From JANNRR01 sp031401675 (lineage in GTDB: Bacteria; Pseudomonadota; Alphaproteobacteria; Rhodobacterales; Rhodobacteraceae), in assembly GCA_031401675.1 (NCBI GenBank), contig JANNRR010000105.1, positions 1 to 64,000 of the forward strand: a DNA stretch of 64,000 nucleotides, given 5' to 3'. The translations under genes were made by a program, and so were the position numbers. Below, piece after piece: positions 53,147 to 61,875 of this stretch. The notes under the pieces were generated by a model. That model made no database searches, was not told the origin of the DNA, and saw nothing but the letters and a program-made list of their open reading frames with translations. Numbering within the stretch: position 1 is the stretch's first letter; every line of letters begins with the position of its first letter.

Positions 53147-54504
53147 TACTCGACCACTTTCTGCCGCAATACCTTTGCAGCTTTATACTTTTCGAACAAT
53201 TTGCGCGCGAGGCCCGGTTTCACGACCTGTTTGGCGCGGGCGATGGCCAACGCATCGGCGGGCACGTTGTCGGAGATGACGGAACCGGTGGCGGTATAGG
53301 CACCCGCCCCGATGCTGACCGGTGCGACCAGCATGGTGTTGGAGCCGATGAAGGCCCGGGCCCCGATGTCGGTGCGGTGCTTGTTCACGCCGTCATAGTT
53401 GCAGGTCACAGTGCCAGCACCGATGTTGGCAGCCTCGCCGATATGGGCGTCGCCGATGTAGGTCAGGTGGTTGATCTTGGCACCGCGATCGACGATGGCA
53501 TTCTTTACCTCGACAAAGTTGCCGATCCGCACATCTTCGGCCAGTTCGGTGCCGGGGCGCAATCTGGCAAACGGGCCGACCACGGCCCCCCGGCTGATGT
53601 GGCAGCCTTCGAGGTGGCAAAAGGCCCGAACTTCGGCACCCGATTCGATGGTGACGCCGGGACCGAAGACCACGTTCGGGCCGATCACCGCATCGCGCCC
53701 GACCACGGTGTCAAAGGCAAAGAACACGGTGTCCGGCGCGGTCAGGGTCACGCCGTTGTCCAGCGCCTCGGCGCGGGCGCGGGATTGAAAGGCGAATTCG
53801 GCGGCGGCCAGGTCGGCGCGGCTGTTGACGCCCAGGGTTTCCGCCTCGGGACAGGTGACAAAGGTGGCGGAAAGACCGCGGGCCCAGGCCAGTTCGACGA
53901 TGTCGGTCAGGTAGTATTCGCCGGCGGCATTTTCGTTGCCGACAGCCGCCACCAGATCGAACAGGGTCTGGGTCGAAGCGCAGATCACGCCGGAATTGCA
54001 CAGGGCAATTGTGCGCTGCGCGTCCGTTGCATCCTTGTATTCCACGATCCGGCGCAAGAGCGGCCCCTCGGTAACCAGCCGGCCATAGCGACCGGGGTCG
54101 GCGGCGTGAAACCCGAGGACGACCACGGCATGCTGCTGGCGGGCGGCCAGCATCGCCTGCAAGGTTTCCGGGCGGATGAAGGGGGTATCGGCGTAAAGCA
54201 CGATGGTATCGCCGGGCGTGCCCGCCAGAAGTAGTGGTGCGGCCATCGAGACGGCATGGGCGGTGCCCTGTTGTTCGGCCTGTTCCACCACCGCTACGCG
54301 CACGTCCTGCGCCTGCGCCGCCACGGCGACCTCGGCCAGTCCGACACCGGCCACGACAACGATCTGGTCCGGATCGACGGCGGCACCAGCCTGCATTGCA
54401 TGGGCCAGAAGCGGTGCGCCGGCCACATGATGCAGGACCTTGGGCAGGTCGGAGTTCATTCTGGTACCCTGTCCGGCGGCGAGGATGATCAGGCTGACGG
54501 GCAT
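53146..54504 (-). CDS. glmU: Bifunctional GlmU (GlcNAc-1-P uridyltransferase/acetyltransferase)
   Basis: A 452-residue enzyme that acetylates glucosamine-1-phosphate and couples it to UTP. The N-terminal LAAGQGTRMNSDLPKVLH motif is the nucleotidyltransferase signature; the C-terminal half is a left-handed beta-helix with hexapeptide repeats. The ATG at 54504 starts the conserved region; the ribosome binding site is weak. Upstream it is preceded by a 17-bp repeat array. Confidence 0.96.
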   Translation of the reverse strand: MPVSLIILAAGQGTRMNSDLPKVLHHVAGAPLLAHAMQAGAAVDPDQIVVVAGVGLAEVAVAAQAQDVRVAVVEQAEQQGTAHAVSMAAPLLLAGTPGDTIVLYADTPFIRPETLQAMLAARQQHAVVVLGFHAADPGRYGRLVTEGPLLRRIVEYKDATDAQRTIALCNSGVICASTQTLFDLVAAVGNENAAGEYYLTDIVELAWARGLSATFVTCPEAETLGVNSRADLAAAEFAFQSRARAEALDNGVTLTAPDTVFFAFDTVVGRDAVIGPNVVFGPGVTIESGAEVRAFCHLEGCHISRGAVVGPFARLRPGTELAEDVRIGNFVEVKNAIVDRGAKINHLTYIGDAHIGEAANIGAGTVTCNYDGVNKHRTDIGARAFIGSNTMLVAPVSIGAGAYTATGSVISDNVPADALAIARAKQVVKPGLARKLFEKYKAAKVLRQKVVE

Positions 54505-54543
54505 GGGAGCGGCTCTTTTCTTTGGGCTGGTCTTTGGGTTGGC

Positions 54544-54594
54544 CCCGTTTTGGCGATGGGCCCGTTTTGGCGATGGCCCCGTTTTAGCGATGGG
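54544..54594. repeat. Three 17-bp tandem repeats upstream of glmU
   Basis: Three adjacent copies of CCCGTTTTGGCGATGGG (54544-54560, 54561-54577 and 54578-54594), with one difference each in the second and third. They lie 40-90 bases before the glmU start, in a leader or promoter position. Confidence 0.85.
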
Positions 54595-54680
54595 CCGGGG
54601 CGTGGCAAGGGTGACGGCTAACAAAAGGCGTTACGCGACGTTACAGCAGGGGCGGCAAAAGCGCCAACAGGGGCGGCAGC

Positions 54681-55349
54681 GTGGGCAGAACAGCTATTTT
54701 TGATCTGGATGGAACCTTGGCAGATACCAGTGCCGATCTGCTGGCAGCGGCGAACGTGTGCTTTCGCGGGCAGGGTGACGGCGAGGTTCTTGGGCCAGGG
54801 GATGCAATGACGGCATTTCAGGGCGGGCGGGCGATGCTGCGCCTGGGATTGTCGCGGGTGCGGCCGGGCTGGACCGAGGCAGAGGTGGACGAGAAGTATC
54901 CGCTGCTGTTGCAGGCTTACGGCGAGAGCATCGACCGCCACACGAGGCTGTATCCCGGGGTCGAGGCGGCCCTGACGCGGTTGCAGGCGACGGGCTGGCG
55001 GCTGGGCATCTGCACCAACAAGCCGGAGGCCTTGGCCGAAACGCTGATGCAGCGGCTTGGGGTGCGAGGGATGTTCGGGTCGTTGATCGGGGCCGATACG
55101 CTGGCGGTGCGCAAGCCGGATCCGGCACCTTACCGCGCGGCGGTGGCGGCGTCGGGCGGCGCGGTGGCGCGGTCCATCCTGATCGGCGATACGGTGACGG
55201 ACCGCGATACGGCGCGGGCGGCGGGGGTGCCGGTGGTGCTGGTAAGTTTCGGGCCGACCGGTCTGGCGGTGGCGGCGTTACAGCCCGATGCGATGCTGGA
55301 TCATTTCGACCGTTTGCCGGACTTGCTGGATACCTTGACGCCGCATTGA
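54681..55349 (+). CDS. HAD-family phosphatase (Gph-like)
   Basis: A 222-residue haloacid dehalogenase-like hydrolase. The nucleophile motif is FDLDGTLADTSADLL, motif II is GICTNKPEA, and motif III with IGDTVTDRDTARAAGV is complete. Similar to phosphoglycolate phosphatase, but substrate specificity is not fixed by these motifs. GTG start after a GGGGCGGCAG stretch. Divergent from glmU. Confidence 0.9.
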   Translation: MGRTAIFDLDGTLADTSADLLAAANVCFRGQGDGEVLGPGDAMTAFQGGRAMLRLGLSRVRPGWTEAEVDEKYPLLLQAYGESIDRHTRLYPGVEAALTRLQATGWRLGICTNKPEALAETLMQRLGVRGMFGSLIGADTLAVRKPDPAPYRAAVAASGGAVARSILIGDTVTDRDTARAAGVPVVLVSFGPTGLAVAALQPDAMLDHFDRLPDLLDTLTPH

Positions 55350-55395
55350 CCGCCGCACGAGGGGCGGTCAGAATTGTACGCGCAAGGGGGCGATC

Positions 55396-56595
55396 ATGGA
55401 AAAATTCACCGGCAGTTTCACCCAGCAGGAACCGATCCCCGAGGAAGGCATCGCGGCGGCAATGGCCGTGCTGCGGCATGGGCGTCTGCACCGCTATAAC
55501 GTCGCCCCGGGCGAAGTGGCCGAAACCGCGTTGCTGGAGGAGGAGTTCGCCGCGTCTGTCGGCGCGCCCTATTGCCTGGCCGTGGCTTCGGGCGGTTATG
55601 CTCTGGGGGCGGCCCTGCGGGCGGTCGGGGTCGGGCCGGGCGACCGGGTTCTGTCCAATGCCTTCACGCTGGCACCGGTGCCGGGGGCGATTGCAGCCGT
55701 GAACGCGGTGCCGGTGTTTGTCGAGGTGACCGAGGCGCTGGTGCTGGACCTTGACGATCTGGCCGCCAAGGCGGCGGGCGCCGGGGTGCTGCTGCTCAGC
55801 CACATGCGCGGGCATATCTGCGACATGGACCGGCTGATGGCGATTTGCCGGGGGGCCGGGATCACGGTGATCGAGGATTGCGCCCATACCATGGGGGCAA
55901 GCTGGCGGGGCGTGCCGTCGGGGCGGCATGGGTTGGTGGGGTGCTATTCGACGCAGACCTACAAGCACATGAATTCTGGCGAGGGCGGGTTTCTGGTGAG
56001 CGACGATGCTGAAGTGATGGCGCGGGCGGTGATGCTGTCGGGGTCATACATGCTGTACGGTCGGCACCGGGCGGCACCGCCGGCGGAAGTCTTTGACAAC
56101 ATCCGGTACGAGACGCCGAACGTGTCCGGGCGGATGGACAATCTGCGGGCGGCGATCCTGCGGCCGCAATTGCGGTTGCTGGCCGGGCAATGTGCGCGCT
56201 GGAACGAGCGCTACCGGACCGTCGAGGCCGGGCTGCAAGGCACGCCGGGGCTGACGGTGATCGCGCGCCCCGCCGAGGAGGCGTTCGTCGGGTCGTCGAT
56301 CCAGGTCCTGCTGGCGGACTGGGCAGGGGACGACGTGCGGACGGTGGTGGCACGGTGCGCGGCGCGCGGGGTCGAGCTGAAATGGTTCGGTGCTGCGGAA
56401 CCGGTGGCCTTTACCTCGCGCCACGACAGTTGGCGCTACGCTCCGGTGCAGGCCCTGCCGCAAACCGACCGGGTGTTGGCGGGGCTTTTGGACATGCGGT
56501 TGCCGCTGACCTTCAGCCTGGAGGATTGCGCGCAGATCGCCCGGATCATTCGGGCCGAAGTGTCGGGTGTCTGGCAGGCGATGGCGGCGGCGTGA
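55396..56595 (+). CDS. DegT/DnrJ/EryC1-family aminotransferase
   Basis: A 399-residue PLP enzyme of the sugar aminotransferase class. The active-site lysine lies in CYSTQTYKHMNSGEGGFLVS, with the aspartate motif VIEDCAHTMGA upstream; GSGRMDNLRAA-like VSGRMDNLRAAIL follows. The known reactions are amination of keto-sugars for cell surface or antibiotic sugars, but no sugar-nucleotide genes are adjacent, so the target is unclear. Stop overlaps the next gene's ATG. Confidence 0.88.
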   Translation: MEKFTGSFTQQEPIPEEGIAAAMAVLRHGRLHRYNVAPGEVAETALLEEEFAASVGAPYCLAVASGGYALGAALRAVGVGPGDRVLSNAFTLAPVPGAIAAVNAVPVFVEVTEALVLDLDDLAAKAAGAGVLLLSHMRGHICDMDRLMAICRGAGITVIEDCAHTMGASWRGVPSGRHGLVGCYSTQTYKHMNSGEGGFLVSDDAEVMARAVMLSGSYMLYGRHRAAPPAEVFDNIRYETPNVSGRMDNLRAAILRPQLRLLAGQCARWNERYRTVEAGLQGTPGLTVIARPAEEAFVGSSIQVLLADWAGDDVRTVVARCAARGVELKWFGAAEPVAFTSRHDSWRYAPVQALPQTDRVLAGLLDMRLPLTFSLEDCAQIARIIRAEVSGVWQAMAAA

Positions 56596-57377
56596 TGTAT
56601 GAAACGCTGGTGCTTTCGGTCGATGCGCGCGGGGTTGCGACGCTGCGGCTGAACCGGCCCGACCAGCACAACACGCTGTCGGGGCGGATGATTGCGGACC
56701 TGACCGAAGCCGCGGCGGCGTTGGCGGCGGATGCGGCGGTGCGGGTGGTGGTGCTGACCGGCACAGGCGGCAGTTTCTGTGCGGGCGGTGATCCGGAGTG
56801 GATGAAGGCGCAGGTGGCGGGGGATGCGGGGTCCCGTCGCGCGGCGGCAACCGGGCTGGCGATGATGTTGCACGCGCTGAACGGCTTGCCCAAGCCATTG
56901 ATCGGGCGGGTGAACGGCGCGGCGTATGGCGGCGGGGTCGGGTTGTTGGCGGTATGCGACGCGGCGATCGGGGTGCAGGATGCGCTGTTCGGGCTGACCG
57001 AGACCCGGCTTGGCCTGATCCCGGCCACCATCGGGCCCTATGTGCTGGCGCGGATCGGCGGCACGGTGGCGCGGCGCTATCTGATGGCAAGCCGGGTGTT
57101 CGGGGCGCAGGCGGCGGTTGACATGGGGCTATTGGCCGGCGTGGTCGCGCCCGAGGCGCTGGACGGCGCCGTCGAGGCCGAGGTGCTGCCCTATCTTGCC
57201 TGCGCGCCGGGCGCGGTGGCCGAGGCGAAATCGCTGATCCGCCGGTTGGCGGGGGCACCGGACGAAGCCCTGATTGCCGAGACAATTGAACGGCTTGTAA
57301 GGCGTTGGGAAACGGCCGAGGCCGCCGAGGGAATCGCGGCGTTTCTGGAAGGCCGCAAGCCGGAATGGGCGCTTTAG
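56595..57377 (+). CDS. Enoyl-CoA hydratase/isomerase-family protein
   Basis: A 260-residue crotonase-fold enzyme. Oxyanion-hole segments GTGGSFCAGGDPEWM and GRVNGAAYGGGVGLLAVCDAA and TETRLGLIPATIGPYVL are visible; the residue order resembles methylglutaconyl-CoA hydratases. The ATG at 56595 overlaps the stop of the aminotransferase gene. The unusual pairing with an aminotransferase suggests that both act in one pathway. Confidence 0.88.
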   Translation: MYETLVLSVDARGVATLRLNRPDQHNTLSGRMIADLTEAAAALAADAAVRVVVLTGTGGSFCAGGDPEWMKAQVAGDAGSRRAAATGLAMMLHALNGLPKPLIGRVNGAAYGGGVGLLAVCDAAIGVQDALFGLTETRLGLIPATIGPYVLARIGGTVARRYLMASRVFGAQAAVDMGLLAGVVAPEALDGAVEAEVLPYLACAPGAVAEAKSLIRRLAGAPDEALIAETIERLVRRWETAEAAEGIAAFLEGRKPEWAL

Positions 57378-57489
57378 GCGCGTCTGGCACGGGATATCAG
57401 CTGTCGCGTGGACGCACGGCCCGCTGCTGTCATTCGGCTGTCGGCAAGCTTTTGCCAAGCCTTTGCCAAGCCTGCGCAGCGGCAAATCA

Positions 57490-57532
57490 GCCGGAAACCG
57501 GCAAAGCCGGGGCATGGCCGCCGGTTTCCGGC
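57490..57532. promoter_or_regulatory. 13-bp inverted repeat before nuoA
   Basis: Perfect inverted repeat GCCGGAAACCGGC / GCCGGTTTCCGGC separated by 17 bases. Each arm is itself a small hairpin (GCCGG with a three-base loop), so the RNA could form one long hairpin or two short ones. It lies in the gap between the hydratase gene and nuoA, where the nuo promoter or an upstream terminator is expected. Confidence 0.55.
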
Positions 57533-57622
57533 CCGCATTGGTTGACCGCGCCGGGGGGGCAAGGTAAACCCGAAGCCAAGCCAGACCAGCACGCGTCATG
57601 CGTGAGCACGAGGGAGCTGACC

Positions 57623-57988
57623 GTGAGCCAGATGCTTGCAGAATATCTGCCGATCATGATTTTCCTCGGGTTGGCAATTGGCTTGGGGCTGGTGCTTATT
57701 CTCGCGGCGGTTGTGCTGGCCGTGCGCAATCCGGACCCCGAGAAGCTTTCGGCCTATGAATGCGGGTTCAACGCGTTTGACGACGCCCGGATGAAGTTCG
57801 ATGTGCGGTTCTATCTGGTGTCGATCCTGTTCATCATATTCGATCTGGAAGTGGCGTTCCTGTTCCCCTGGGCGGTGGCGTTCGGGGAAGGCAGCATGAC
57901 GGCGTTCTGGTCGATGATGGTGTTTCTGGCGGTGCTGACCGTGGGCTTTGCCTATGAATGGAAGAAGGGAGCGCTGGAATGGCAGTGA
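57623..57988 (+). CDS. nuoA: NADH dehydrogenase subunit A
   Basis: A 121-residue membrane subunit of complex I with three helices and the conserved ECGFNAFDDARMKFDVRFYL segment. GTG at 57623 is chosen over ATG at 57632 because AGGGAG lies six bases upstream of it. Its stop overlaps the nuoB start. Confidence 0.94.
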   Translation: MSQMLAEYLPIMIFLGLAIGLGLVLILAAVVLAVRNPDPEKLSAYECGFNAFDDARMKFDVRFYLVSILFIIFDLEVAFLFPWAVAFGEGSMTAFWSMMVFLAVLTVGFAYEWKKGALEWQ

Positions 57989-58536
57989 TCGCGGGGGCTG
58001 CGGCAGGGGTGCAGGCTGGTGCCAACACGGCCGCGGCCGACGCCGACGTTGCAGTGCGCGCCCTGAACGCCGACCTGCAGGACAAGGGCTTTCTGCTGAC
58101 CTCGACCGAAGACATCATCAACTGGGCGCGGATCGGTTCGCTGCACTGGATGACGTTCGGGTTGGCGTGCTGTGCTGTCGAGATGATGCATACCAGCATG
58201 CCGCGCTATGATCTGGAGCGGTTCGGGACCGCGCCCCGCGCGTCCCCGCGCCAGTCCGACCTGATGATCGTGGCCGGCACCCTGACCAACAAGATGGCCC
58301 CGGCGCTGCGCAAGGTCTATGACCAGATGCCGGAACCGCGCTATGTTATCAGCATGGGGTCCTGCGCCAACGGCGGCGGCTATTATCATTACAGCTACTC
58401 GGTGGTGCGCGGCTGCGACCGGATCGTGCCGGTGGATATCTATGTTCCCGGCTGCCCGCCGACTGCCGAGGCGCTGTTGTACGGCATCCTGCAATTGCAG
58501 CGGAAAATCCGCCGCACCGGCACCATCACCCGCTGA
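57979..58536 (+). CDS. nuoB: NADH dehydrogenase subunit B
   Basis: A 185-residue peripheral subunit binding the terminal iron-sulfur cluster N2. The ligands are the tandem Cys in LACCAVEMMH, the Cys in SMGSCANGGG and the Cys in VPGCPPTAEALLYG. The ATG at 57979 overlaps the nuoA stop. Near the N-terminus there is an Ala-rich extension. Confidence 0.95.
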   Translation: MAVIAGAAAGVQAGANTAAADADVAVRALNADLQDKGFLLTSTEDIINWARIGSLHWMTFGLACCAVEMMHTSMPRYDLERFGTAPRASPRQSDLMIVAGTLTNKMAPALRKVYDQMPEPRYVISMGSCANGGGYYHYSYSVVRGCDRIVPVDIYVPGCPPTAEALLYGILQLQRKIRRTGTITR

Positions 58537-58543
58537 GGTCCCC

Positions 58544-59149
58544 ATGTCTGAAGCACTGAACGAGCTGGCCGAAATCATTGCCGCCAAGCGGGGCCAGGCG
58601 GTTGCGGGCTGGGCTGTGTCGTTTGGCGAGCTGGCCGTCGAGGTCCGGCTGGCCGGCATGGTCGAGTTTGCCGAGTTCCTGAAATCCGATGCCGCGTGCC
58701 GGTTTTCGACGCTGGTCGACATCACGGCGGTAGACCATCCGTCACGCCCGGCGCGCTATGATTTGGTCTATCACTTTCTGTCGATGTACCGGAACCACCG
58801 CATCCGGGTGAAGGTGCTGGTCGGCGAGCGGGATGTGGTGCCGTCGATCAACGCCAGTTTTCCGGCGGCAAACTGGTTCGAGCGGGAAGTCTTCGACATG
58901 TTCGGCATCCTGTTTTCCGGGCACCCCGACCTGCGGCGCATCCTGACCGACTACGGCTTTCGCGGGCATCCGCTGCGCAAGGATTTTCCGACCACGGGCT
59001 ATACCGAGGTCCGTTATGACGAAGCCCAGAAGCGGGTGGTCTATGAGCCGGTGAAGCTGGTGCAGGAATACCGGCAGTTCGATTTCATGTCGCCGTGGGA
59101 GGGGGCTGAGTATATCCTGCCCGGCGACCAGAAGGCGGGGACCAAATGA
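58544..59149 (+). CDS. nuoC: NADH dehydrogenase subunit C
   Basis: A 201-residue peripheral subunit; the signature WFEREVFDMFGILFSGHPDLRR and GHPLRKDFP are present. It overlaps the start of nuoD. Confidence 0.95.
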   Translation: MSEALNELAEIIAAKRGQAVAGWAVSFGELAVEVRLAGMVEFAEFLKSDAACRFSTLVDITAVDHPSRPARYDLVYHFLSMYRNHRIRVKVLVGERDVVPSINASFPAANWFEREVFDMFGILFSGHPDLRRILTDYGFRGHPLRKDFPTTGYTEVRYDEAQKRVVYEPVKLVQEYRQFDFMSPWEGAEYILPGDQKAGTK

Positions 59150-60384
59150 TGGAAGGTGATTTGCGCCGCAACGCCTATGACGACGGGTCGATGGATATCG
59201 AGACCGGCGAACAGCGCATCCGCAATTTCAACATCAACTTCGGTCCACAACACCCTGCAGCGCATGGCGTTCTGCGGCTGGTGCTGGAACTGGACGGCGA
59301 GATTGTCGAACGTTGCGACCCGCATATCGGGCTCTTGCACCGCGGCACCGAAAAGCTGATGGAATCAAGGACCTATCTGCAGAACCTGCCGTATTTCGAC
59401 CGGCTGGACTATGTGGCGCCGATGAATCAGGAACATGCCTGGTGTCTGGCCATCGAAAAGCTGACCGGGGTTCAGGTGCCGCGCCGCGCATCCCTGATCC
59501 GGGTGCTGTTCTGCGAAATCGGCCGGGTGCTGAACCATCTGTTGAACGTCACCACGCAGGCGATGGATGTGGGCGCGCTGACGCCGCCGCTGTGGGGGTT
59601 CGAGGAACGCGAAAAGCTGATGGTTTTCTATGAACGGGCTTGCGGCGCGCGGCTGCATGCCGCCTATTTCCGGCCCGGCGGGGTTCACATCGATCTGACG
59701 CCGCAACTGATTGACGATATCGACACCTGGGCAGTGGAGTTTCCGCGGGTGCTGGACGATATCGACGGTTTGCTGACCGAGAACCGGATTTTCAAGCAGC
59801 GCAACGCCGACATTGGGGTGATCACCGAGCAGGATATCCTCGACTGGGGATTTTCCGGGGTGATGGTGCGCGGCTCGGGTCTGGCCTGGGATTTGCGGCG
59901 CGCGCAACCCTATGAATGCTATGACGAGTTCGCGTTCAAGATACCGGTTGGCAAGAACGGCGACTGCTATGACCGCTATCTGTGCCGCATGGCCGAGATG
60001 CGGGAGTCGACCAGCATCATCCGGCAGGCGGTGGCCAAGCTGCGGGTGGAACCCGGCGACGTGCTGGCGCGCGGCAAGATCACGCCGCCGCCACGCGGCG
60101 AGATGAAGACCTCGATGGAGGCACTGATCCATCATTTCAAGCTCTATACCGAGGGCTTCCACGTGCCGGCTGGCGAGATCTATGCCTGCGTTGAGGCCCC
60201 CAAGGGCGAGTTCGGGGTGTATCTGGTGGCCGACGGCACCAACAAACCCTACCGCGCCAAGATCAGGGCGCCGGGGTTCCTGCACCTGCAGGCGATCGAC
60301 TTCATGTGCCGGGGGCACCAGTTGGCGGACGTGTCGGCCATCATCGGCTCGATGGATGTGGTGTTCGGGGAGATTGATAGGTGA
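59146..60384 (+). CDS. nuoD: NADH dehydrogenase subunit D
   Basis: A 412-residue peripheral subunit (49 kDa homologue) that helps form the quinone site. FGPQHPAAHGVLRLVLELDG and HIGLLHRGTEKLMESRTYLQ are the characteristic signatures; the quinone-binding YFDRLDYVAPM-type segment follows. The ATG overlaps the nuoC stop. Confidence 0.97.
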   Translation: MMEGDLRRNAYDDGSMDIETGEQRIRNFNINFGPQHPAAHGVLRLVLELDGEIVERCDPHIGLLHRGTEKLMESRTYLQNLPYFDRLDYVAPMNQEHAWCLAIEKLTGVQVPRRASLIRVLFCEIGRVLNHLLNVTTQAMDVGALTPPLWGFEEREKLMVFYERACGARLHAAYFRPGGVHIDLTPQLIDDIDTWAVEFPRVLDDIDGLLTENRIFKQRNADIGVITEQDILDWGFSGVMVRGSGLAWDLRRAQPYECYDEFAFKIPVGKNGDCYDRYLCRMAEMRESTSIIRQAVAKLRVEPGDVLARGKITPPPRGEMKTSMEALIHHFKLYTEGFHVPAGEIYACVEAPKGEFGVYLVADGTNKPYRAKIRAPGFLHLQAIDFMCRGHQLADVSAIIGSMDVVFGEIDR

Positions 60385-60683
60385 GGGTGTCGCGCGTTGG
60401 TCCGTGTCTTGCCCTTTGCCTTGCGCTGTCGGCGGCGGCCGCAGTTGCTCAGGAAACCGCGATCGAAGCGCAGACCGGCGAAAGCGACGAGTTTGACCGG
60501 GTGATCTACCCGTTCGCCAAGGTGCAGGGCCAGATGCCGTTCATCGCGCAATGGGAAATTGCCACCAGCGCCTACCGGCTTTACGGGCCGAACGGGCCGG
60601 CAAGCGGTGAGTATGTCGTGTGCGAGTTCACCCGTGGAACCGGTGCGTTCCGTCCCGCAGCAGAATGTGTGAGTTTGAAATAA
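60381..60683 (+). CDS. Small secreted protein encoded in the nuo operon
   Basis: A 100-residue protein with a signal peptide (PCLALCLALSAAAAVAQ), then a short beta-rich domain (YPFAKVQGQMPFIAQWEI, PASGEYVVCEFTRG) with two cysteines. The GTG start overlaps the nuoD stop and its end overlaps the nuoE start. Rhodobacter nuo operons are known to carry small extra genes of unknown role; this one lacks a recognisable family. Confidence 0.7.
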   Translation: MRVSRVGPCLALCLALSAAAAVAQETAIEAQTGESDEFDRVIYPFAKVQGQMPFIAQWEIATSAYRLYGPNGPASGEYVVCEFTRGTGAFRPAAECVSLK

Positions 60684-61852
60684 TGCTACGACGCCTGCAC
60701 GCCCTTCAGCCCGCCGCCTTTGCGTTTACCCCCGCCAACCTGGCCTGGGCACAAGCTCAGATGACCAAGTACCCCGAGGGGCGGCAGGCTTCGGCGATCA
60801 TTCCGTTGCTGTGGCGGGCGCAGGAGCAGGAAGGGTGGCTGAGCCGCCCGGCGATCGAATATGTCTCAAACTTGCTCGGGCTGGCCTATATCCGCGGGCT
60901 GGAAGTGGCGACGTTCTATTTCATGTTCCAGCTGCAGCCGGTCGGGTCGGTGGCACATGTGCAGGTCTGCGGCACCACGTCCTGCATGATCATGGGCGCC
61001 GAGGACCTGGTAGAGGTCTGCAAGGCCAGGATTGCCAGATCGGCGCATGCCCTGTCGGCCGATGGCAGGTTCAGCTGGGAAGAGGTCGAGTGTCTGGGGG
61101 CCTGTTCGAATGCGCCGGCGGTGCAGATCGGCAAGGACTATTACGAAGACCTGACCCCGGCGCGGCTGGAGGCGATCCTGGACGAACTTGCCGCCGGGAA
61201 GGTGCCGGTGCCGGGACCGCAGAACGGGCGCTATGCAGCGGAACCGCTGAGCGGGTTGACCAGTCTGACCGATTTCGAAAGCGGGCGGCGGCAGTACAAC
61301 TACAGCGCTCAGGCGGCGGTTGATCTGAAGGATACGGTCAAGCGGATCGATGGCAGTGAAGTGGCATTGACCGCGCCGTGGCTTGGCCGGGCGCAGAACC
61401 ACCCGGCGGCCGATGTCACGCCGGCGACGGGCGTCCCGGTCGAGCCATTGCCCGGAAAGGACAAACCGGCAGACGCGACCGGCGTGTTGAAGCAGGAGGC
61501 GCAGGCGATATCGACCGGATCGCCCAAAGCCTCGTCCCCGGGTACCCCGGCGGCTCCTTTGACGATGACGCAGCCGCAGGGTCTGGCGGCGGCCCGCGAC
61601 AACAAGCCCGACGATCTGAAGCTGATCAAGGGGGTCGGCCCCAAGCTGGAGGCTTTGCTGCAACGGCTGGGCTACTATCACTTCGACCAGCTGGCGGCCT
61701 GGACCGAGACCGAAGTTGCCTGGGTCGACGACAACCTGGAAGGGTTCAAGGGCCGGGTGACCCGTGAAGGCTGGGTGGTCCAGGCCCGGGTACTGGCGAC
61801 GGGTGCCGAGACCCGGTTCTCGACCCGCAAGAAAAAAGGCAAGACTGACTGA
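60683..61852 (+). CDS. nuoE: NADH dehydrogenase subunit E with C-terminal extension
   Basis: A 389-residue form of the 24 kDa subunit carrying cluster N1a. The ligands are Cys96 and Cys101 (CGTTSC) and Cys137 and Cys141 (CLGAC). A normal NuoE would end near residue 170-200; here a Pro/Ala-rich linker leads to a helix-hairpin-helix-like domain (DDLKLIKGVGPKLEALLQRL and FDQLAAWTETEVAWVDDNLE, about residues 315-375). The linked domain recurs in the next gene. The ATG is immediately after the preceding gene's TAA. Confidence 0.92.
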   Translation: MLRRLHALQPAAFAFTPANLAWAQAQMTKYPEGRQASAIIPLLWRAQEQEGWLSRPAIEYVSNLLGLAYIRGLEVATFYFMFQLQPVGSVAHVQVCGTTSCMIMGAEDLVEVCKARIARSAHALSADGRFSWEEVECLGACSNAPAVQIGKDYYEDLTPARLEAILDELAAGKVPVPGPQNGRYAAEPLSGLTSLTDFESGRRQYNYSAQAAVDLKDTVKRIDGSEVALTAPWLGRAQNHPAADVTPATGVPVEPLPGKDKPADATGVLKQEAQAISTGSPKASSPGTPAAPLTMTQPQGLAAARDNKPDDLKLIKGVGPKLEALLQRLGYYHFDQLAAWTETEVAWVDDNLEGFKGRVTREGWVVQARVLATGAETRFSTRKKKGKTD

Positions 61853-61875
61853 CGGATCACGAGATCAGGGAGGGT

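Noticed and set aside
57374..57622. Possible small gene in the nuo leader
   Set aside because: No start with a ribosome binding site was found; the inverted repeat and direct repeats there suit regulatory sequence better.
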